A stretch of DNA of 20,684 nucleotides from positions 1 to 20,684 of the forward strand of contig NZER01000226.1 of the NCBI GenBank assembly GCA_002690445.1, in the 5' to 3' direction. How positions within the stretch are numbered: the first letter of the stretch is position 1; each line of letters starts with the position of its first letter. This DNA is from Candidatus Pacearchaeota archaeon (GTDB taxonomy: Archaea; Nanoarchaeota; Nanoarchaeia; Pacearchaeales; GW2011-AR1). Shown here piece after piece: positions 20,012 to 20,684 of the stretch. A model generated the notes under the pieces. The model saw only the letters and a program-made list of their open reading frames with translations. It was not told the origin of the DNA and ran no database searches. Both the position numbers and the translations under genes were made by a program.

Positions 20012-20545
20012 ATGGCTCGTCGTCCTCGCTCCACCGGCTACGTCCGCGCCAAGATCCGAGCCAACACCGCTCGTCGAAACAGCAACCCCCGGTTCCAGCC
20101 CGGGGACCGTGTCCGTCATTTCGACACTGACAGCACGTCGCTGTCGGGAAAAACGGCTTGGTACACCGACGGGATCGTCCTCGGAACAGTCCCATGTCTC
20201 TCGCGCCAGGGGGAGGAGCAGTACGTCATCTGCGCCATCAGGGCCGTAGAGGCAGGGAAGTTGCGGAAGGCTCGACCGAGGAAGGACACCCTCCTGCCGA
20301 AAGTCGGAAGTGACAGGCTGGTCTGCCTCACGAAAGAGGAGGCAGAGGTCGACGCTCTCGCCACCCTGTTTGAGAAGGCCGAAGACGGTCTCGAAATCCA
20401 AGAGACCGGAGAGGCCCTGCACGCCTACAGGAGGGCAAGCAAGGGTGCAAAATTGCGGCTCGCGGATTGGGCCAGGAGGCTGCGCCTTGGGGCGCGCGAG
20501 ACCATCAAGGAGTGGGAGGAAGCCCCGCCCGATGAATGGGAGTAG
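20012..20545 (+). CDS. Basic protein with AKIRANTARRN leader and PDEWE tail, 177 aa
   Basis: ATG 20012 has GGAG nine bases before it. The N-terminus MARRPRSTGYVRAKIRANTA continues RRNSNPRFQPGDRVRHF, a basic leader like those of the other KNP proteins. A beta-barrel-like domain follows (FQPGDRVRHF, then TAWYTDGIVLGTVPCLSR, then EQYVICAIRAVEA), recalling a KOW/SH3-type fold. A helical C-terminus (LRLADWARRLRLGARETIKE) ends WEEAPPDEWE. The 33-bp leader segment at 20048-20080 duplicates 18991-19023, and the tail duplicates part of 19843-19941. The function is unknown; it belongs with the motif-bearing set. Confidence 0.8.
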   Translation: MARRPRSTGYVRAKIRANTARRNSNPRFQPGDRVRHFDTDSTSLSGKTAWYTDGIVLGTVPCLSRQGEEQYVICAIRAVEAGKLRKARPRKDTLLPKVGSDRLVCLTKEEAEVDALATLFEKAEDGLEIQETGEALHAYRRASKGAKLRLADWARRLRLGARETIKEWEEAPPDEWE

Positions 20546-20593
20546 GCTGTCGGACCTTCCCTAAAAAGGACTCCGAGGGCTGAGCGAACTCCA

Positions 20594-20684
20594 ATGGTCG
20601 TGTTGCACACATCCGATCTCCACGGGAACTGGCGTCTTCCGATGCAGTTCCAAGACTTTGACGTTTGGGCCAACACTGGCGATA
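20594..20684 (+). CDS. Calcineurin-like phosphoesterase, 5' part only
   Basis: ATG 20594 opens MVVLHTSDLHGNWRLPMQFQ and continues DFDVWANTGD to the window edge. HTSDLHGN is the first metal-binding motif (DxH) of the metallophosphoesterase superfamily, and the truncated GD at the edge fits the second (GDxx). The family hydrolyses phosphodiesters or phosphomonoesters with two metal ions. The start has only a distant GAGGG. Substrate and length cannot be judged from 30 codons. Confidence 0.75.
   Translation, partial: MVVLHTSDLHGNWRLPMQFQDFDVWANTGD

Overview
The window reads as a piece of a GC-rich tailed bacteriophage genome, probably from an uncultured virus. Coding is almost gapless on both strands. 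Neighbouring genes are joined by ATGA, GTGA, TTGA or TGATG stop/start overlaps. GTG and TTG starts are common, and most products are small and unrecognised. The recognisable ones are typical of phage accessory and replication regions: an intein-split DUF3987-type ATPase, a 2OG-Fe(II) oxygenase, an FmdB-type zinc ribbon, a SLOG-fold protein and a calcineurin-like phosphoesterase. No rRNA, tRNA, CRISPR array or insertion sequence was seen. The host cannot be named from this window.

Layout. (1) 1-4205 is a leftward block of eight small genes: a zinc-knuckle/sigma-region-4-like protein, an SPSGRYK-type uncharacterised protein and unknowns. It has internal promoters at 2266-2293 and 226-269. (2) 4206-4488 is a divergent control region. 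It contains a 189-bp interrupted dyad, in which three sequence elements are mirrored around one axis at 4375. This looks like a twin divergent promoter or an origin. (3) 4489-8769 is a rightward block of small genes. It begins with a tyrosine-recombinase-like protein that has lost its catalytic residues and carries a Cys/His-rich tail. A promoter at 6930-6966 is nearly a copy of the one at 226-269, including a TGACA-N2-TGTCA operator-like dyad. (4) 8728-11860 is a leftward operon of a DUF3987-like ATPase with an intein, a small zinc-finger protein and a 2OG-Fe(II) oxygenase. It converges on, and overlaps, the preceding rightward block. (5) 11993-20684 is a rightward block. It has three short putative membrane or virion-associated proteins and four long, basic, multi-module proteins. 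A SLOG protein, another basic protein and the start of a phosphoesterase follow.

The most unusual feature is in block 5. Proteins starting at 12586, 13411, 16205, 17413 and 20012 carry a recurrent basic tetrapeptide: KKNP, RKNP, RPNP or WRNP, with RRN variants. It lies near N-termini or between small repeated modules, so the long proteins look like beads joined at NP sites. I infer a shared processing, targeting or packaging signal, perhaps for internal virion proteins. The motif recurrence is seen directly; the function is not.
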